From: Acidobacteriota bacterium
GTDB taxonomy: Bacteria > Acidobacteriota > Terriglobia > Acidiferrales > UBA7541
DNA: 64,000 nt
Assembly: GCA_021788095.1 (NCBI GenBank)
Contig: JAJYLB010000004.1
Span: forward strand, 62,001 to 126,000
Direction: 5' to 3'
In this document: positions 41,797 to 53,998 of the stretch, in pieces
How the letters are laid out: every line of letters begins with the position of its first letter
How positions within the stretch are numbered: position 1 is the first letter of the stretch
The notes under the pieces: model-generated
Databases searched by the model: none
Told to the model about the DNA's origin: nothing
The model's input: the letters and a program-made list of their open reading frames with translations, nothing else
Made by a program: the position numbers and the translations under genes

Positions 41797-42816
41797 TCAC
41801 CTTCTTCCGGCCGATTCGATTCCCTGCCGGGTCGGAGCATGGAATAACATCTGACCTTGGTCTCCCTTGGTTGCTGCCGGAGGGTTCGGTGCGGGCGTGA
41901 AATTCACCAGGACCGCGCGAGCCAGACGAGCCAGCACCTGGAGCGCGGCGTTGTCGGCGGTCCACTGACGATCGGGAGAGTCGTAGGCAAAGCCGGCAAG
42001 GACGATCGGTCCGGCAGGCGTCTCGGCAATGCCAACATCGTTGCGGACGGCATCGAGGGCGCCGGTCTTGTGGTACCACGTGACGCCGGCAAGGTTGCTG
42101 GTGTAGCGGGGGAAGGCGTCATTGTCCGTCTGCTGGCCGAGGATTTTCAGCATATGGTCGCAGGCGGCGGAAGAGATAATTTCGCGCTTCTCGATCATCG
42201 TCAGCAACCGAACCATGTCGCTTGCCGTGGTCATTCCCAGGCCGAAGGTTTTCGCTTGCGGATCCGGGCGACCACCGGTGTGGAAGACATAGCCGAACAA
42301 CTTCGTATCCTTCAACCCCAGTTCGCGCATCCGCGCGTTGACCCGAGCGATGCCCGTCACTCGGAAGACGATATTGGAGGCCGTGTTGTCGCTCAGATCG
42401 ATCATCAGGGTGATGGCATCCCCCAGCGTGAGACCCACGTGCGGGTCCAGGTCCTGGAGAATCCCGGAACCCGGAACGCGGTCGAACGCCGTTTCTTCGA
42501 CCGGTTGCGACCATTTCAACTTGCCTTCCTCCATCAGATAGAACGCCTCGACCATCACCGGGAGTTTGATCACGGAAGCGGTTTGCACGGGACGGTTCGG
42601 GTCGATGCCGAACTGCTCTCCGGTCTTCAGATCCACGCCCGCCAGGGTGACTTTGCCGCCAAAGCTTGTAGCTATCGCTTCCAAATGACGCTGGAATTCG
42701 GCGTTACTCTGCCGCGCGGGGGCTCTGGTCCCGGCTCCGAGCGCGACGCCGCGTGAAAAAAACAGGGATGCGGCAAGAATGGCGGTAAAACCGGGCGTTC
42801 GAGAGATCGCAAACAT
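41797..42816 (-). CDS. Class A beta-lactamase-like serine hydrolase
   Basis: SVIK (SxxK), SDN, HKTG motifs in order; signal peptide. Confidence 0.87.
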   Translation of the reverse strand: MFAISRTPGFTAILAASLFFSRGVALGAGTRAPARQSNAEFQRHLEAIATSFGGKVTLAGVDLKTGEQFGIDPNRPVQTASVIKLPVMVEAFYLMEEGKLKWSQPVEETAFDRVPGSGILQDLDPHVGLTLGDAITLMIDLSDNTASNIVFRVTGIARVNARMRELGLKDTKLFGYVFHTGGRPDPQAKTFGLGMTTASDMVRLLTMIEKREIISSAACDHMLKILGQQTDNDAFPRYTSNLAGVTWYHKTGALDAVRNDVGIAETPAGPIVLAGFAYDSPDRQWTADNAALQVLARLARAVLVNFTPAPNPPAATKGDQGQMLFHAPTRQGIESAGRR

Positions 42817-42852
42817 GAGAGGTGTTCTCCTTTGTGCCGGGATTCGCCGCGA

Positions 42853-43797
42853 TTACGCTTCCTCGGGCAAAAACTTTCCGACAATTCCGCTCAAGTCCGC
42901 TTTCTTCCCAGGGTCCAGCATGAGCGTGACCGGCTTCGGCGCGACGATTTTTGCGCCCTTTAGGAAGACTGCACGATACAGCTCGGCAAAGGGATAGCGC
43001 TTGGCTGGGCGACCCTGCCGCCCCACGACTTCAGAACCTCGCCTCACGTTGTTCATGAGGCGGTGAGGCTGCAGCAGGCAGTAGGGGTTGCGCCGCATTT
43101 CGGCGCCGTGTTCGGCCGCGGCCATTAACAGGACCGCGAGCGCTTCCGCGCTCACGCCAACCATGAGGTTGGGCTGCGTCAGTTCCGCCCAGAATTCCGT
43201 TTCGATCAGGGGGAAGAGCTTCGATCCGTGACGCTCGAGGTACGCTCCGAGCGCATCCACCACCAGCATATGCGTGCCGATATGCGTGGTATTGAAATCC
43301 CGAGCATGAGGAGCAAAAACTACGTCCGGCTTTTCACGCTCGAAAACTTCCCCGAGCGCTTCCACTTTTGCCATCCACTCGTCGGGGTGTTCCTGGCGAT
43401 TCGCGGCGTTCACGCGGTCGAAACCCATCGATTGGCCGGGAACAACGAGTTCGAAGCCAAGCACCCGGCACGCCGACTCCAGCTCCGCGAGACGCCGCCC
43501 TCGCTGGCGGGTGTCGCTGCCCAGGGTAATCGCGCAATTGACCACTCGCATGCCGGCTTCCAGACGCAAACGCAGGGGGAGCGCACCCGTCAGCGATTCA
43601 TCATCCGGATGCGGAGAGCAAAGAAGAACGCTCTTCGGCGGGCGCTTGCGCCGGAGGACTCGCGGCGCCTCCAACGCCTGCCGCGAAGGCCCCAAGGGGA
43701 TGGATCTACCGGCCTCGACGGTGCGCACGGTGTTCCGAACGTATTGAAGCCAAAGATTGTGCCGAGCCTTCCACAATGCCGAGGCACCCTTGGACAC
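42853..43797 (-). CDS. PIG-L/LmbE-family (CE14-like) deacetylase
   Basis: LLCSPHPDDESLTGALPLRL, FAPHARDFNTTHIGTHMLVVDAL. Confidence 0.88.
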   Translation of the reverse strand: MSKGASALWKARHNLWLQYVRNTVRTVEAGRSIPLGPSRQALEAPRVLRRKRPPKSVLLCSPHPDDESLTGALPLRLRLEAGMRVVNCAITLGSDTRQRGRRLAELESACRVLGFELVVPGQSMGFDRVNAANRQEHPDEWMAKVEALGEVFEREKPDVVFAPHARDFNTTHIGTHMLVVDALGAYLERHGSKLFPLIETEFWAELTQPNLMVGVSAEALAVLLMAAAEHGAEMRRNPYCLLQPHRLMNNVRRGSEVVGRQGRPAKRYPFAELYRAVFLKGAKIVAPKPVTLMLDPGKKADLSGIVGKFLPEEA

Positions 43798-43817
43798 GCT
43801 CTATCCTCCCGTCTGGA

Positions 43818-46049
43818 CTATTCGCCTCGCCGCTCGGGCGCGGGCTTCAGGAAAAAGCCCAGGCTTTCGGGCGCGGGCAATTGCCGCGCGTCCGGAAAAG
43901 CCCTGCGCAGGGCGTCGATTTTCAGAATCTTCTCTTGTAGGGCGCTTGCCTGCGTGTCGTAGCGCACGAGCACCGTTCCGAGCGAATACGGCCGATTCTC
44001 GGCATGCCACCGCTCGGTATAAGCCGCGCGCAATTCGGTGGCTTCCCGGCGGAGGTCCGCCAGTCGGCCGTTCATGGAGCTGATTCCGAGCAGATCATCC
44101 TGGACCCGCCTGGGGTCGTTCATATTCCAGTAGGCGTCCCAGTACAGATGGCTCATCTCCTCGGTGTACTCCCATCTCATTCCCAGCGCGTCCAAACGGC
44201 GGGCGGCAAAAACCAGATCCTTCAGGGTGCCGGCATGCAATTTTGCCTTGCCGGCATTGGCCAGCAGGGATTCCCATGCCTGTTCGGCGTCGATGCGCAG
44301 TTCCTTCGTCACGGGCGCAGCCGCCTCTGCGTCCTTCGCCCCTGAGCGCGAGAACGGGCTTTCCCAAAAATAGACCTGTCGCGCCCCTCCCAAATTCTCT
44401 CCGTCGAGCAGCGTATTCGCGGCGGCGAGGTTGTCCAGGATAGCCTCGAAGGTATGGTCCGAGTTCCGGTAGAATGCCCAATCGTAGCTCTGGCGAAATT
44501 CCTCCGCCGAGGCCGCTCCCGGCTGCCAGGAGCACGCGGCGCCGAAAACGAATCCGGGCCAATCGAGCCCGCCGAGTTCTTCTCCAAAATCCTTCCATTC
44601 TGTGTTCAGCATCCCCAGGGCATGATAGGTCTGTCCGTCGCGGGTCAAGTTACGGATATTCACGAACGCCTTGCCAAAGTCCGGATAGATAAGCCGCCAA
44701 TTGCTTACGCCCGGCGAAACAAAGATGGACAGCCCGGCCCCTCGAAACGGCGCGAGGTCGCTTGCGTAAGACGCCTTCGGGCCATAGGTCCAAATCACGG
44801 GAACGATATCCTTCGGCAGAAGGGGCAGAAGCTTGGGGAACTGTTCGGCAATGTCGGCCCAGAAGAGCGTCTGTTTGTGATAGGGCCCGAGCATGGCGTC
44901 CACTTTCGCGATGGTATCGAGATACACGCGCCCGAGACCCTCCTGCGTCACGAGTTGTTTGGTCTGCCCTCGTCCAAGCTCGAAGGTTTCGTCGGCACCG
45001 ATGTGGAACAGGGGTCCGGGAAACAGGACCGCTACACGCGCGAGCATCTGGCCGATGAGGGCGAAGCTTGCCGGCTGCGTGGGCGTCAAGACGGCCCCAT
45101 GCGGAACCTCCGCGAGCTGGCTGTAAACGTCGTGGCGCAAGACGTTGTGAAGATGACCGAAGGTCTCGAGCTCCGGCATCAGCGTGACGAAGTATTTCTT
45201 GCCGTAGGCGACCAGTTGCCTCAGCTCGGCAGTGGTGAGGGCATCCCTCGACGGTGCGAAGATCGGCTGTCCGGGCAGCGTAAAGGTATTTTCCATGTAG
45301 AGCGCGTAGAGATTGATTTTGTAGCCGGAGAGGACCCGAATCTGCTCCTCGAGGAACGCCAACTTCGGAATCGGGCCGCGGCTCACATCGATGCTCACGC
45401 CCCGCCATGACATGGCGGGCCAGTCCCGGATGGTGACGGCGGGGCAGTACAATCCGTTTTTCTCGACTCTCTGCGGCCCGTTTTCCGGAACGGGCTGGGG
45501 GCGGAGCAGTTGGCGGAGGGTTTGGACGCCGTAGAACGCGCCCTGCGCGCTGGCGCCCCCGATCAATATCCGATCGCGGTCGACGGCAAGGGCATAACCT
45601 TGCGAAGGAAAACCCGGGGGCAAGCGAAGCCCGGCGGATCCGAGCGCTGCCCCGAGCCGGCTGTCTTCCGTCGCGTTCCCGATGTAAATGAAATGCGAGC
45701 CTCCGGGCAGCCGCCGCGCGTCGGAGATTCTAGGCCGCCATCCCGTCCAGTTCTCGATCTCTCGCGCCAGCATGTCGGCACCTTGAAAATCTCGGCCACC
45801 GATCGCGCGGTCGACAAAAATACGCGTCCGTCTCGCGATCGAGAAGGGCGTTCCGCCGGTCTCTTTCACCTCTCGTGGGACGGGGATCAAATGGAGAGTC
45901 GCCCCATCCGTCCTCGCCTGGGCGGTGTCTGCCCTCCGCGTTGGGATCCGCGGCCGCCCAACGTCGGCCCTACCCGGCGGAAGGAAAGTTCCAATCAGGG
46001 TTACCATCGCCGCACGGGACAGCCATCTTCCGCAGCATCTCATGTCCAC
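43818..46049 (-). CDS. Beta-N-acetylhexosaminidase-like, GH20
   Basis: MSWRGVSIDVSRG, LYMENTF, LFHIGADETFELG; signal peptide. Confidence 0.9.
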   Translation of the reverse strand: MDMRCCGRWLSRAAMVTLIGTFLPPGRADVGRPRIPTRRADTAQARTDGATLHLIPVPREVKETGGTPFSIARRTRIFVDRAIGGRDFQGADMLAREIENWTGWRPRISDARRLPGGSHFIYIGNATEDSRLGAALGSAGLRLPPGFPSQGYALAVDRDRILIGGASAQGAFYGVQTLRQLLRPQPVPENGPQRVEKNGLYCPAVTIRDWPAMSWRGVSIDVSRGPIPKLAFLEEQIRVLSGYKINLYALYMENTFTLPGQPIFAPSRDALTTAELRQLVAYGKKYFVTLMPELETFGHLHNVLRHDVYSQLAEVPHGAVLTPTQPASFALIGQMLARVAVLFPGPLFHIGADETFELGRGQTKQLVTQEGLGRVYLDTIAKVDAMLGPYHKQTLFWADIAEQFPKLLPLLPKDIVPVIWTYGPKASYASDLAPFRGAGLSIFVSPGVSNWRLIYPDFGKAFVNIRNLTRDGQTYHALGMLNTEWKDFGEELGGLDWPGFVFGAACSWQPGAASAEEFRQSYDWAFYRNSDHTFEAILDNLAAANTLLDGENLGGARQVYFWESPFSRSGAKDAEAAAPVTKELRIDAEQAWESLLANAGKAKLHAGTLKDLVFAARRLDALGMRWEYTEEMSHLYWDAYWNMNDPRRVQDDLLGISSMNGRLADLRREATELRAAYTERWHAENRPYSLGTVLVRYDTQASALQEKILKIDALRRAFPDARQLPAPESLGFFLKPAPERRGE

Positions 46050-46342
46050 CCTCGTTTGCTTGGGTTAACAACCGCCTGCCATTCTTCCCCACCCGCGTGC
46101 CCAAGGATACCGGCAGCCATCGCTTGAAGATGGGCCGGAAATGCTTCGGTTCCGGCTCGAAAAGGGCGCGCGAAACGGCCACTTGGCCTTAGCGTGCCTC
46201 TTCCCAGCGTGTATAATGAACCTCCCTCGCCGCTTCTCCGCAACAGAAAAGGAGGGATAAGTTTAAGTTTCGCAGGGCGGCGTGTCGATCCGCCTGAGCG
46301 AGAACTGAGACTAGCCTCTTGCCCGGATTGGGCCTTTCGGCG

Positions 46343-47377
46343 ATGTCGCGCATGATGCAGGAAATCGGTGAACAGCCCGAGGCGCTGCGGCGCACGCTCC
46401 GGGCTGAAATGGGGCATGCGCGCGCGTTTCGGCAATTCGCGCGAGGCCGGCAATTCCGCATGATCGTGCTGGCCGCTCGGGGCACCTCCGACAACGCCGC
46501 GCTCTTCGGCCGTTATCTCTTCGAGCTGACGACCGGGATTCCGGTTTCTCTCGCGGCGCCTTCGACCTACACACTCTATCGCGCCTCCCTCGACCTCCAA
46601 GAGACGCTCATGGTCGGCATTTCCCAGTCGGGGGAATCGACCGACGTGAACCGGGTGCTTCGCGCCGGCCGCAGGCAGGGCGCCTATACCGTCGGCATCA
46701 CGAACCAGCCGCGTTCGACCCTGGCGCGGATCGTCGACGATGTTTTCACCGTCCGCGCCGGCCCGCAACGCACGGTTGCGGCGACGAAAACCTATACGGG
46801 GCAGTTGCTCGCCCTCTACCTCGTCGCCAGCGGGCTCGGCCCCGTGATCCGAATCGAGGACGTCGCCCGAATTCCCGACTGGGTCGAGCAGGCCCTGACT
46901 TTGGAGCGTCCGCTCACCGATCTGGTCGAGCGATACCGCTACATGAGGCAAGCCGTGGCCGTGGCGCGCGGACTGAACTACGCCAACGCTTTCGAACTCG
47001 CCTTGAAGCTCATGGAAACCTGCTACGTGGTCGCCGAGCGATTCAGCTCCGCCGACTTCCTCCATGGACCCATTGCCATGGTCGAGCGCGACCTGCCGAT
47101 TTTCCTCTTTCTGCCGCCGGGACCCTGTCATGACACGCTGGCCTCGCTCCTGCGTAAGCTTCGGAGTATGCACGCGGAAACCGTGGCCATAACGTCGAAA
47201 GGAGTCGCCGTGCCGCCGGCTACGCGCGTGGTCCGCATCCCCGCCGCGATTCCGGAAATCTATACGCCGATCCCTTATATCGTTCCCGGCCAGATCTTCA
47301 CCGCGCTGCTCGCGCGCGCCAAGGGCCTCGATCCCGACAAGCCGCGCTTCCTTCAAGTGATCACGAAGACGATCTAG
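46343..47377 (+). CDS. SIS-domain sugar isomerase/deaminase (GlmS C-terminal-like; NagB-II/GlmD-type candidate)
   Basis: ARGTSDNAALFGRYLFE, GISQSGESTDV, VAATKTYTGQLLALYLV, DFLHGPIAMV; no glutaminase domain. Confidence 0.85.
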   Translation: MSRMMQEIGEQPEALRRTLRAEMGHARAFRQFARGRQFRMIVLAARGTSDNAALFGRYLFELTTGIPVSLAAPSTYTLYRASLDLQETLMVGISQSGESTDVNRVLRAGRRQGAYTVGITNQPRSTLARIVDDVFTVRAGPQRTVAATKTYTGQLLALYLVASGLGPVIRIEDVARIPDWVEQALTLERPLTDLVERYRYMRQAVAVARGLNYANAFELALKLMETCYVVAERFSSADFLHGPIAMVERDLPIFLFLPPGPCHDTLASLLRKLRSMHAETVAITSKGVAVPPATRVVRIPAAIPEIYTPIPYIVPGQIFTALLARAKGLDPDKPRFLQVITKTI

Positions 47378-47423
47378 CCGCGGCCCCTCCGCGCCCCGTG
47401 AGTCCCCGCCGGCGGGCGTGACG

Positions 47424-49196
<1,773 letters not shown>

Positions 49197-49254
49197 TGGA
49201 AGGCCCCGATACGACAGGAGTCTGTTTCTCCCGCTGCGGTTTCTCCCGCTCCCC

Positions 49255-50232
49255 TTACGGCTGCGGCTGCCCCTGCGGCTTACCCTGCACCTGCTGCTTC
49301 ACCTCTTGCGCCGCTTTGGCCGAAGTTTGGCGGAAGAGAGCGGTTTCGCGCGCGGCGTCCTGTTTCCTTCCCAAGCGGCTGTAAGCGAGGAGCAGTTGGT
49401 AGTGGACGGAGGGATTGCCGGGCATGCGGCCCTCGACCACCCGCAGCGGCGCGACCGCCTCGGCGAAGCGCCCCGCGGAATTGAGCGCCATACCCAGGCC
49501 GAAGAACGCATCCGTCAATCCCGCGTCGAGCTTCGTCGCGCGGGAAAAGTGGTCGATCGCCCCTTTCCACTCGCCGGCTTTGAGCGCGATGCTCCCCAGC
49601 AGATCCTCGGCAGCCGCGTCACCGGGGTCCTCGGCGAGTTCCTCTTGTAACTGCATTTTCGCGTCGGCGATCGCTTCCGGGGAGGGGGGCTCCGCAAGAT
49701 CGTCGCGCGCGATCCGCAGATGAATACCCTCGGCATCGGGATGCAGTTTCAGGATTCGCAGATATTCCTTCCTGGCGTCCGCCCATTTCTCCTGCACCTC
49801 GAGCGATTCGGAATCGAGCATCATGGCCTGCGCGGAGGTGGGAGCCACGGCCAGCAATTTTTCCGACGCCTCGAGGGAAAGATCCGAATAGGCGTGGGTG
49901 GTCACGTAAAGAACGTCGGGATCGCGCGGAAACCTCCGATTCAGGAAAAGAAGGAACTCCACCGTGGGCTGGTCTTCATTCAAGGCTCGCGCGCAGGCCA
50001 GCCCGTCGAATCCGATGCGACGGGCGAGTGCGGCATCGCTCGTTCCAGGCAGCAACCGCAAAAGCTGAGGCACGGCCCGCCGGCAGTGGCCCGACTCGGC
50101 CATGTGGAGGCTAAGCTCCACTCCCGAAAAACTGGCCCCTTCTCGTCCGGCCTTGCCAGCCTGCGCGAACGCGAGCGCGGCGAGGCCGGGCGCGAGCGCA
50201 GCCGTGGATAGAGCCCTTACCCAGAGTCTCAT
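49255..50232 (-). CDS. TPR-repeat secreted protein
   Basis: Repeated TPR-like helices (WKGAIDHFSRATKLDAGLTDAFFGLGMALNSAGRFAEAVAPL); signal peptide from internal ATG. Confidence 0.82.
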   Translation of the reverse strand: MRLWVRALSTAALAPGLAALAFAQAGKAGREGASFSGVELSLHMAESGHCRRAVPQLLRLLPGTSDAALARRIGFDGLACARALNEDQPTVEFLLFLNRRFPRDPDVLYVTTHAYSDLSLEASEKLLAVAPTSAQAMMLDSESLEVQEKWADARKEYLRILKLHPDAEGIHLRIARDDLAEPPSPEAIADAKMQLQEELAEDPGDAAAEDLLGSIALKAGEWKGAIDHFSRATKLDAGLTDAFFGLGMALNSAGRFAEAVAPLRVVEGRMPGNPSVHYQLLLAYSRLGRKQDAARETALFRQTSAKAAQEVKQQVQGKPQGQPQP

Positions 50233-50298
50233 TGGAGAAAAGGAGGCGGACGCCGCCCACCCGTCCGCCTCCAAATTCTACCCCACGCGGGGTGGTCG

Positions 50299-53200
50299 TC
50301 AAAAAAGCAGCTTCAGGGCGAACTGGATGTCTCGTGCTCCGCTCGATCCGGTGATGGACCCGAACCCTCCCGAGCCCGAGGTCGAGGGACATAGAACTCC
50401 CGGACTGTATCCGCCGCTACAGGCCACGTTGGGTGCGTCGAGAATCGGATGGTTGAAAGCGTTGAGGAATTCGGTTCGAAATTCGATGCTCTTGTCTTCA
50501 CCGATAGGGAAGCTCTTGTGGACGGCCAGGTCGAGGTCGGCATAGCCCGGTCCTCGCAAGCTGCCGACTCCGCAGTTTCCGAAGGTGCCGGCCAGCGGAC
50601 TCATGAAGCTGCCGCCGCTGAACCACTGGATGCCGGGACCTCCCCCCACCGGTTCCTTGTCGTATTGAACGGGGCCGAGGCAGGCCAGGCGTTGGTCCTC
50701 GAACGCTCCGCCCAGTCCGCCGGTTCCCGAGGGATCCCACCACGCGTTGGTGGTGGTCATCGCGAACCCGGTGTGCATGGCCACCAGCCCGCTGAGCGAC
50801 CACCCGCCGACCACGCCGTTGACAAGAGAACTCATGCTCCTGCCGAATTCCCGGCCATGGCCGACCGGCAGGTCGTAGATGAAGTAGCTCGAAAGGTTGT
50901 GTGTGGTGTCGTAGTAGCAGGGTCCCCAATCCCCTTGAGGATCGTAGACGTTCTGCCAACCCACCACCCCGTGAGAGGTCTGCGTGTCGCCCCAGGTTCC
51001 GTAGTACCCACCCGAATTGCTCATGCACTTCGAGTAGGTGTAGGCAACTTGCCCTTGCAGGCCGTTGGCCATGCGCTTCTGGAGCACCGCCTGGAGCGAG
51101 TCGTAACGCGCCTTCCCGTTCGTCGCCGAACCCCAAATCCAGTTGCCGTTCGGGCCGAAATATTGATCCAGAGACGGGTTCCCCGCCAAATAGGGGCTGG
51201 GCGCGATAACGGCCGGCGCGGTCATGGTGGCGCCGGGACCGAAGCCCGCGTATTGAGCGGGAGTGACGAGTCGTTCCTGGCTGTAATCCATCAGGTTGAG
51301 CAGGTGCGTGGCGTACTGGCCCACGTATCCGACTTGCAGGGTCGTCGTGTTGTTGAACTCGTGCTGAATCGTGAAGTTGTATTGCTGCACGAGCGACGGA
51401 CGGAAGTTCGGATCCCACACGCGCAAGTTCGTGCCTTGATAGCATTGGTAACCGTTTGCCGCCTCCACCTGAGCGATCGTGCATTTGGTGGCTGGCGCGG
51501 GGAAGCCGTTGGCGATGTTCGCTTCGGAAGTGATCGCCGCCGTCGAGCCGCTAAAGGGAGGATTGAGCGTCATCGCCTGGTTCGCGCCGGTGCCTTCCAG
51601 GTAGGACGATATTCCGTAGCTGCCGCGGAAGACCGTCTTACCTCCCAGCGACGCCGGCGACCATGCGATGCCGATCCGCGGTTCGTAGTCGCCGATTCCG
51701 TGGTAGGAGTTGTAAAGGGCGCGGCTGTTCCCGTTCACACCGGCCAACTCAATGGCCCCGCTGTAGAGCCCGAAATTCACCTGGCGGTTGTGCACTTCGT
51801 AAAACGGCGTGTGCAGCTCGAAGCGCAAGCCAAGGTTGAGGGTGAGCGTAGGCGTGGTGCGCCAGTCATCCTGCAGATAGGCGCCGACCATGTTGCCGCG
51901 CATGCCGTATTCCACCGGCGGTGCGCCGCGGCCGCTGCCCGTGCCGATCATCCCCAGCCAGAAATCGGCCAGGTCCGATCCGGTGAGCCCGGTGGGGGAA
52001 AAGTGCCCTAGAACTCCGTCGTTTCCGGAATAGTTGTAATCTTCGCGGAAACGCCAGAACTGGGCCCCCATATTGAACGTATGCACACCTCGCGTCACGC
52101 TCAAGCTGTCTTCCGCCACGATTTCCGTTGTGCCGAAGTTTTGAATCAAAGTGCGGTTTCCGACGGACGATTCGTCGCTGAAGTCGATTTCCGGCATCCC
52201 CGGCCCATTCACGTTGGCTCCGGAAATGCCGATGGTCTGGCCCAAGTTGCCCAGCGTGGCGTTGCTCGCCGGCGCACCCTGCCGGTAAAGAATGTAATTG
52301 AAACCCAGCCGGGCATCGTTCACCAGCGTGCTGCCGAACATGTGGGTCCAATCCAGCACCGAGTTCCGCGCCGTTTCCGTGTTCTCGGCAGCGGACGAGC
52401 CCAGAATGTACGTCGACGTGAAGGGGTTCGTCAGGCGCATCTCCGAGTAGCGGCCGAAGAGCCGGTCGTTGTTCGACGGCGCGTAGTCGATTCGCAGATC
52501 GCCTTGATTGTCGTTGATCTGACTCCCCACCTGACCGAAGAAGTTGGACTGGCTCACCCCTCCCGGGTTTTGAATTTGCGCCGTGGGATAGAACTTCGCG
52601 GCGAGCAGGGCCTTGGCCACCGGACTCTCGCTCAGGCTGAGGTCGTTGGCCATGTTGTCGTAGGGGATCGGCTGGCTGGTATTCGGATCGACGATCTCGG
52701 TGCCGCCGCTGCACGTCTTGCCCGAGTTGGTGAAACCTCCGGGGCACAAAATGCCGAAATTGCCCGCCTTCATCGCATCGGTGAAAACGGAGTAGCCCGC
52801 CGTGGTTGCCGGCGTGTCGTTGCGGAATCCCTCATAATCGCCGAAGAAAAACAGCTTCTTCTTGAGGATCGGACCACCGACCGTGCCGCCGAATTCGTTC
52901 CAGCGGAGGGCGGATTTAGGCACGATGCCCAGCCCGTTGTGGGTCTGCAGGTTGTAGGCGCTCTGGATGTCGTTGGCCCAGCTATTGGCGTCCAACTTGT
53001 CGTTGCGCAGGAATTCGAAAACGTCGCCGTGGAACTGGTTCGTGCCCGACTTGATCGTCGAAATCACCACGCCGCCGGCGTAATTGCCGTACTGCGCGGG
53101 ATCGTTCTGGGTGATGAGCTGGAATTCCTGGATGGCGTCGGGCTGCGGCTGATAGCCGATCTCGTTATTGTTGTCTTCGGTGGCTTCAATCCCGTCGATC

Positions 53201-53811
53201 AGAAACGCATTCGCTTGCTCGCGGTTCCCGTTGATGTAGGGCCGGCCCGAACTCGGCATCAGTTGTTGCTGCCGGATCGTGTCCGGATTCGGGTTCGTGG
53301 TTCCCGGTGCGAGCAGGGTCAACTGAACGTAGTTTCGCGAAGCCAAGGGCAACGCCACGTTGGTGCGGGCGTTGATCAGGGTGCTCACCTGGGCGGTCTG
53401 CGTTTCGAGGACGGGTGTGCCGGCGGTCACGCGCACCGTTTGCGTCACCGCGCCCACCTTCAACTGGAAATCCATCTTCGCTACCTGCCCGATGGTCAGG
53501 GTGAATTCGGAATGGACCGCGGTTTCGAACCCGGTGGCTGCGGCTTTCACCACGTAGGTTCCGGGAATGAGTTTCGTAAGATTGTAGACGCCGGAGTCGT
53601 TCGTTACGACGGTGGTGGGAACGCCCTGCGCCACGTTCGTCGCCGTGACCTTCGCGCCGGCCACCGCCGCGCCCGAAGGATCGGTGACGATGCCGGTGAT
53701 GGTTCCGGCGGCAAGCTGCGCCCGCGCCGCTGGCGCCAAGGCCAGCCACGCGGCCAGCGCGCCCAGCACCAGCACGGCGGCGCCGGTGAATGGCCCGTGT
53801 TTCGTCTTCAC
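50299..53811 (-). CDS. Oar-like TonB-dependent receptor (TonB-3)
   Basis: LAAGTITGIVTDPSGAAVAGAKVTATN, VISTIKSGTNQFHGDVFEFLRN; GTG start at 53811 preceded by AAGGAGG. Confidence 0.92.
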   Translation of the reverse strand: MKTKHGPFTGAAVLVLGALAAWLALAPAARAQLAAGTITGIVTDPSGAAVAGAKVTATNVAQGVPTTVVTNDSGVYNLTKLIPGTYVVKAAATGFETAVHSEFTLTIGQVAKMDFQLKVGAVTQTVRVTAGTPVLETQTAQVSTLINARTNVALPLASRNYVQLTLLAPGTTNPNPDTIRQQQLMPSSGRPYINGNREQANAFLIDGIEATEDNNNEIGYQPQPDAIQEFQLITQNDPAQYGNYAGGVVISTIKSGTNQFHGDVFEFLRNDKLDANSWANDIQSAYNLQTHNGLGIVPKSALRWNEFGGTVGGPILKKKLFFFGDYEGFRNDTPATTAGYSVFTDAMKAGNFGILCPGGFTNSGKTCSGGTEIVDPNTSQPIPYDNMANDLSLSESPVAKALLAAKFYPTAQIQNPGGVSQSNFFGQVGSQINDNQGDLRIDYAPSNNDRLFGRYSEMRLTNPFTSTYILGSSAAENTETARNSVLDWTHMFGSTLVNDARLGFNYILYRQGAPASNATLGNLGQTIGISGANVNGPGMPEIDFSDESSVGNRTLIQNFGTTEIVAEDSLSVTRGVHTFNMGAQFWRFREDYNYSGNDGVLGHFSPTGLTGSDLADFWLGMIGTGSGRGAPPVEYGMRGNMVGAYLQDDWRTTPTLTLNLGLRFELHTPFYEVHNRQVNFGLYSGAIELAGVNGNSRALYNSYHGIGDYEPRIGIAWSPASLGGKTVFRGSYGISSYLEGTGANQAMTLNPPFSGSTAAITSEANIANGFPAPATKCTIAQVEAANGYQCYQGTNLRVWDPNFRPSLVQQYNFTIQHEFNNTTTLQVGYVGQYATHLLNLMDYSQERLVTPAQYAGFGPGATMTAPAVIAPSPYLAGNPSLDQYFGPNGNWIWGSATNGKARYDSLQAVLQKRMANGLQGQVAYTYSKCMSNSGGYYGTWGDTQTSHGVVGWQNVYDPQGDWGPCYYDTTHNLSSYFIYDLPVGHGREFGRSMSSLVNGVVGGWSLSGLVAMHTGFAMTTTNAWWDPSGTGGLGGAFEDQRLACLGPVQYDKEPVGGGPGIQWFSGGSFMSPLAGTFGNCGVGSLRGPGYADLDLAVHKSFPIGEDKSIEFRTEFLNAFNHPILDAPNVACSGGYSPGVLCPSTSGSGGFGSITGSSGARDIQFALKLLF

Positions 53812-53878
53812 GGAAACCTCCTTGAGGAAGCTCAGGAACGGGAGGTGCGGAGTCGCCCGGCCCCGCACTCGGAGAAGA

Positions 53879-53888
53879 GCTATATAGC
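53879..53888. promoter_or_regulatory. Palindrome GCTATATAGC overlapping -10 region of TonB-3
   Basis: Downstream (reverse strand) of TTGACA at 53907..53902; related to GCTCTATAGC sites. Confidence 0.45.
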
Positions 53889-53975
53889 ACATTGGCGAGG
53901 TTGTCAAGCGAAAAACGCTTAGCATCGCGGAATCCTGTGGTAATCTCGTTCCCGCATCGAAATGACGGGCCCAAT

Positions 53976-53985
53976 GCTCTATAGC
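53976..53985. promoter_or_regulatory. Operator candidate GCTCTATAGC (site 1)
   Basis: Identical decamer 23 bp from site 2, in TonB-3/gntR divergent intergenic region. Confidence 0.5.
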
Positions 53986-53998
53986 GGGTGGTGGAATA

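Noticed and set aside
52081-53922. 613-aa plus-strand ORF opposite TonB-3
   Set aside because: Shadow ORF over a clear carboxypeptidase-regulatory-like/TonB N-terminus.
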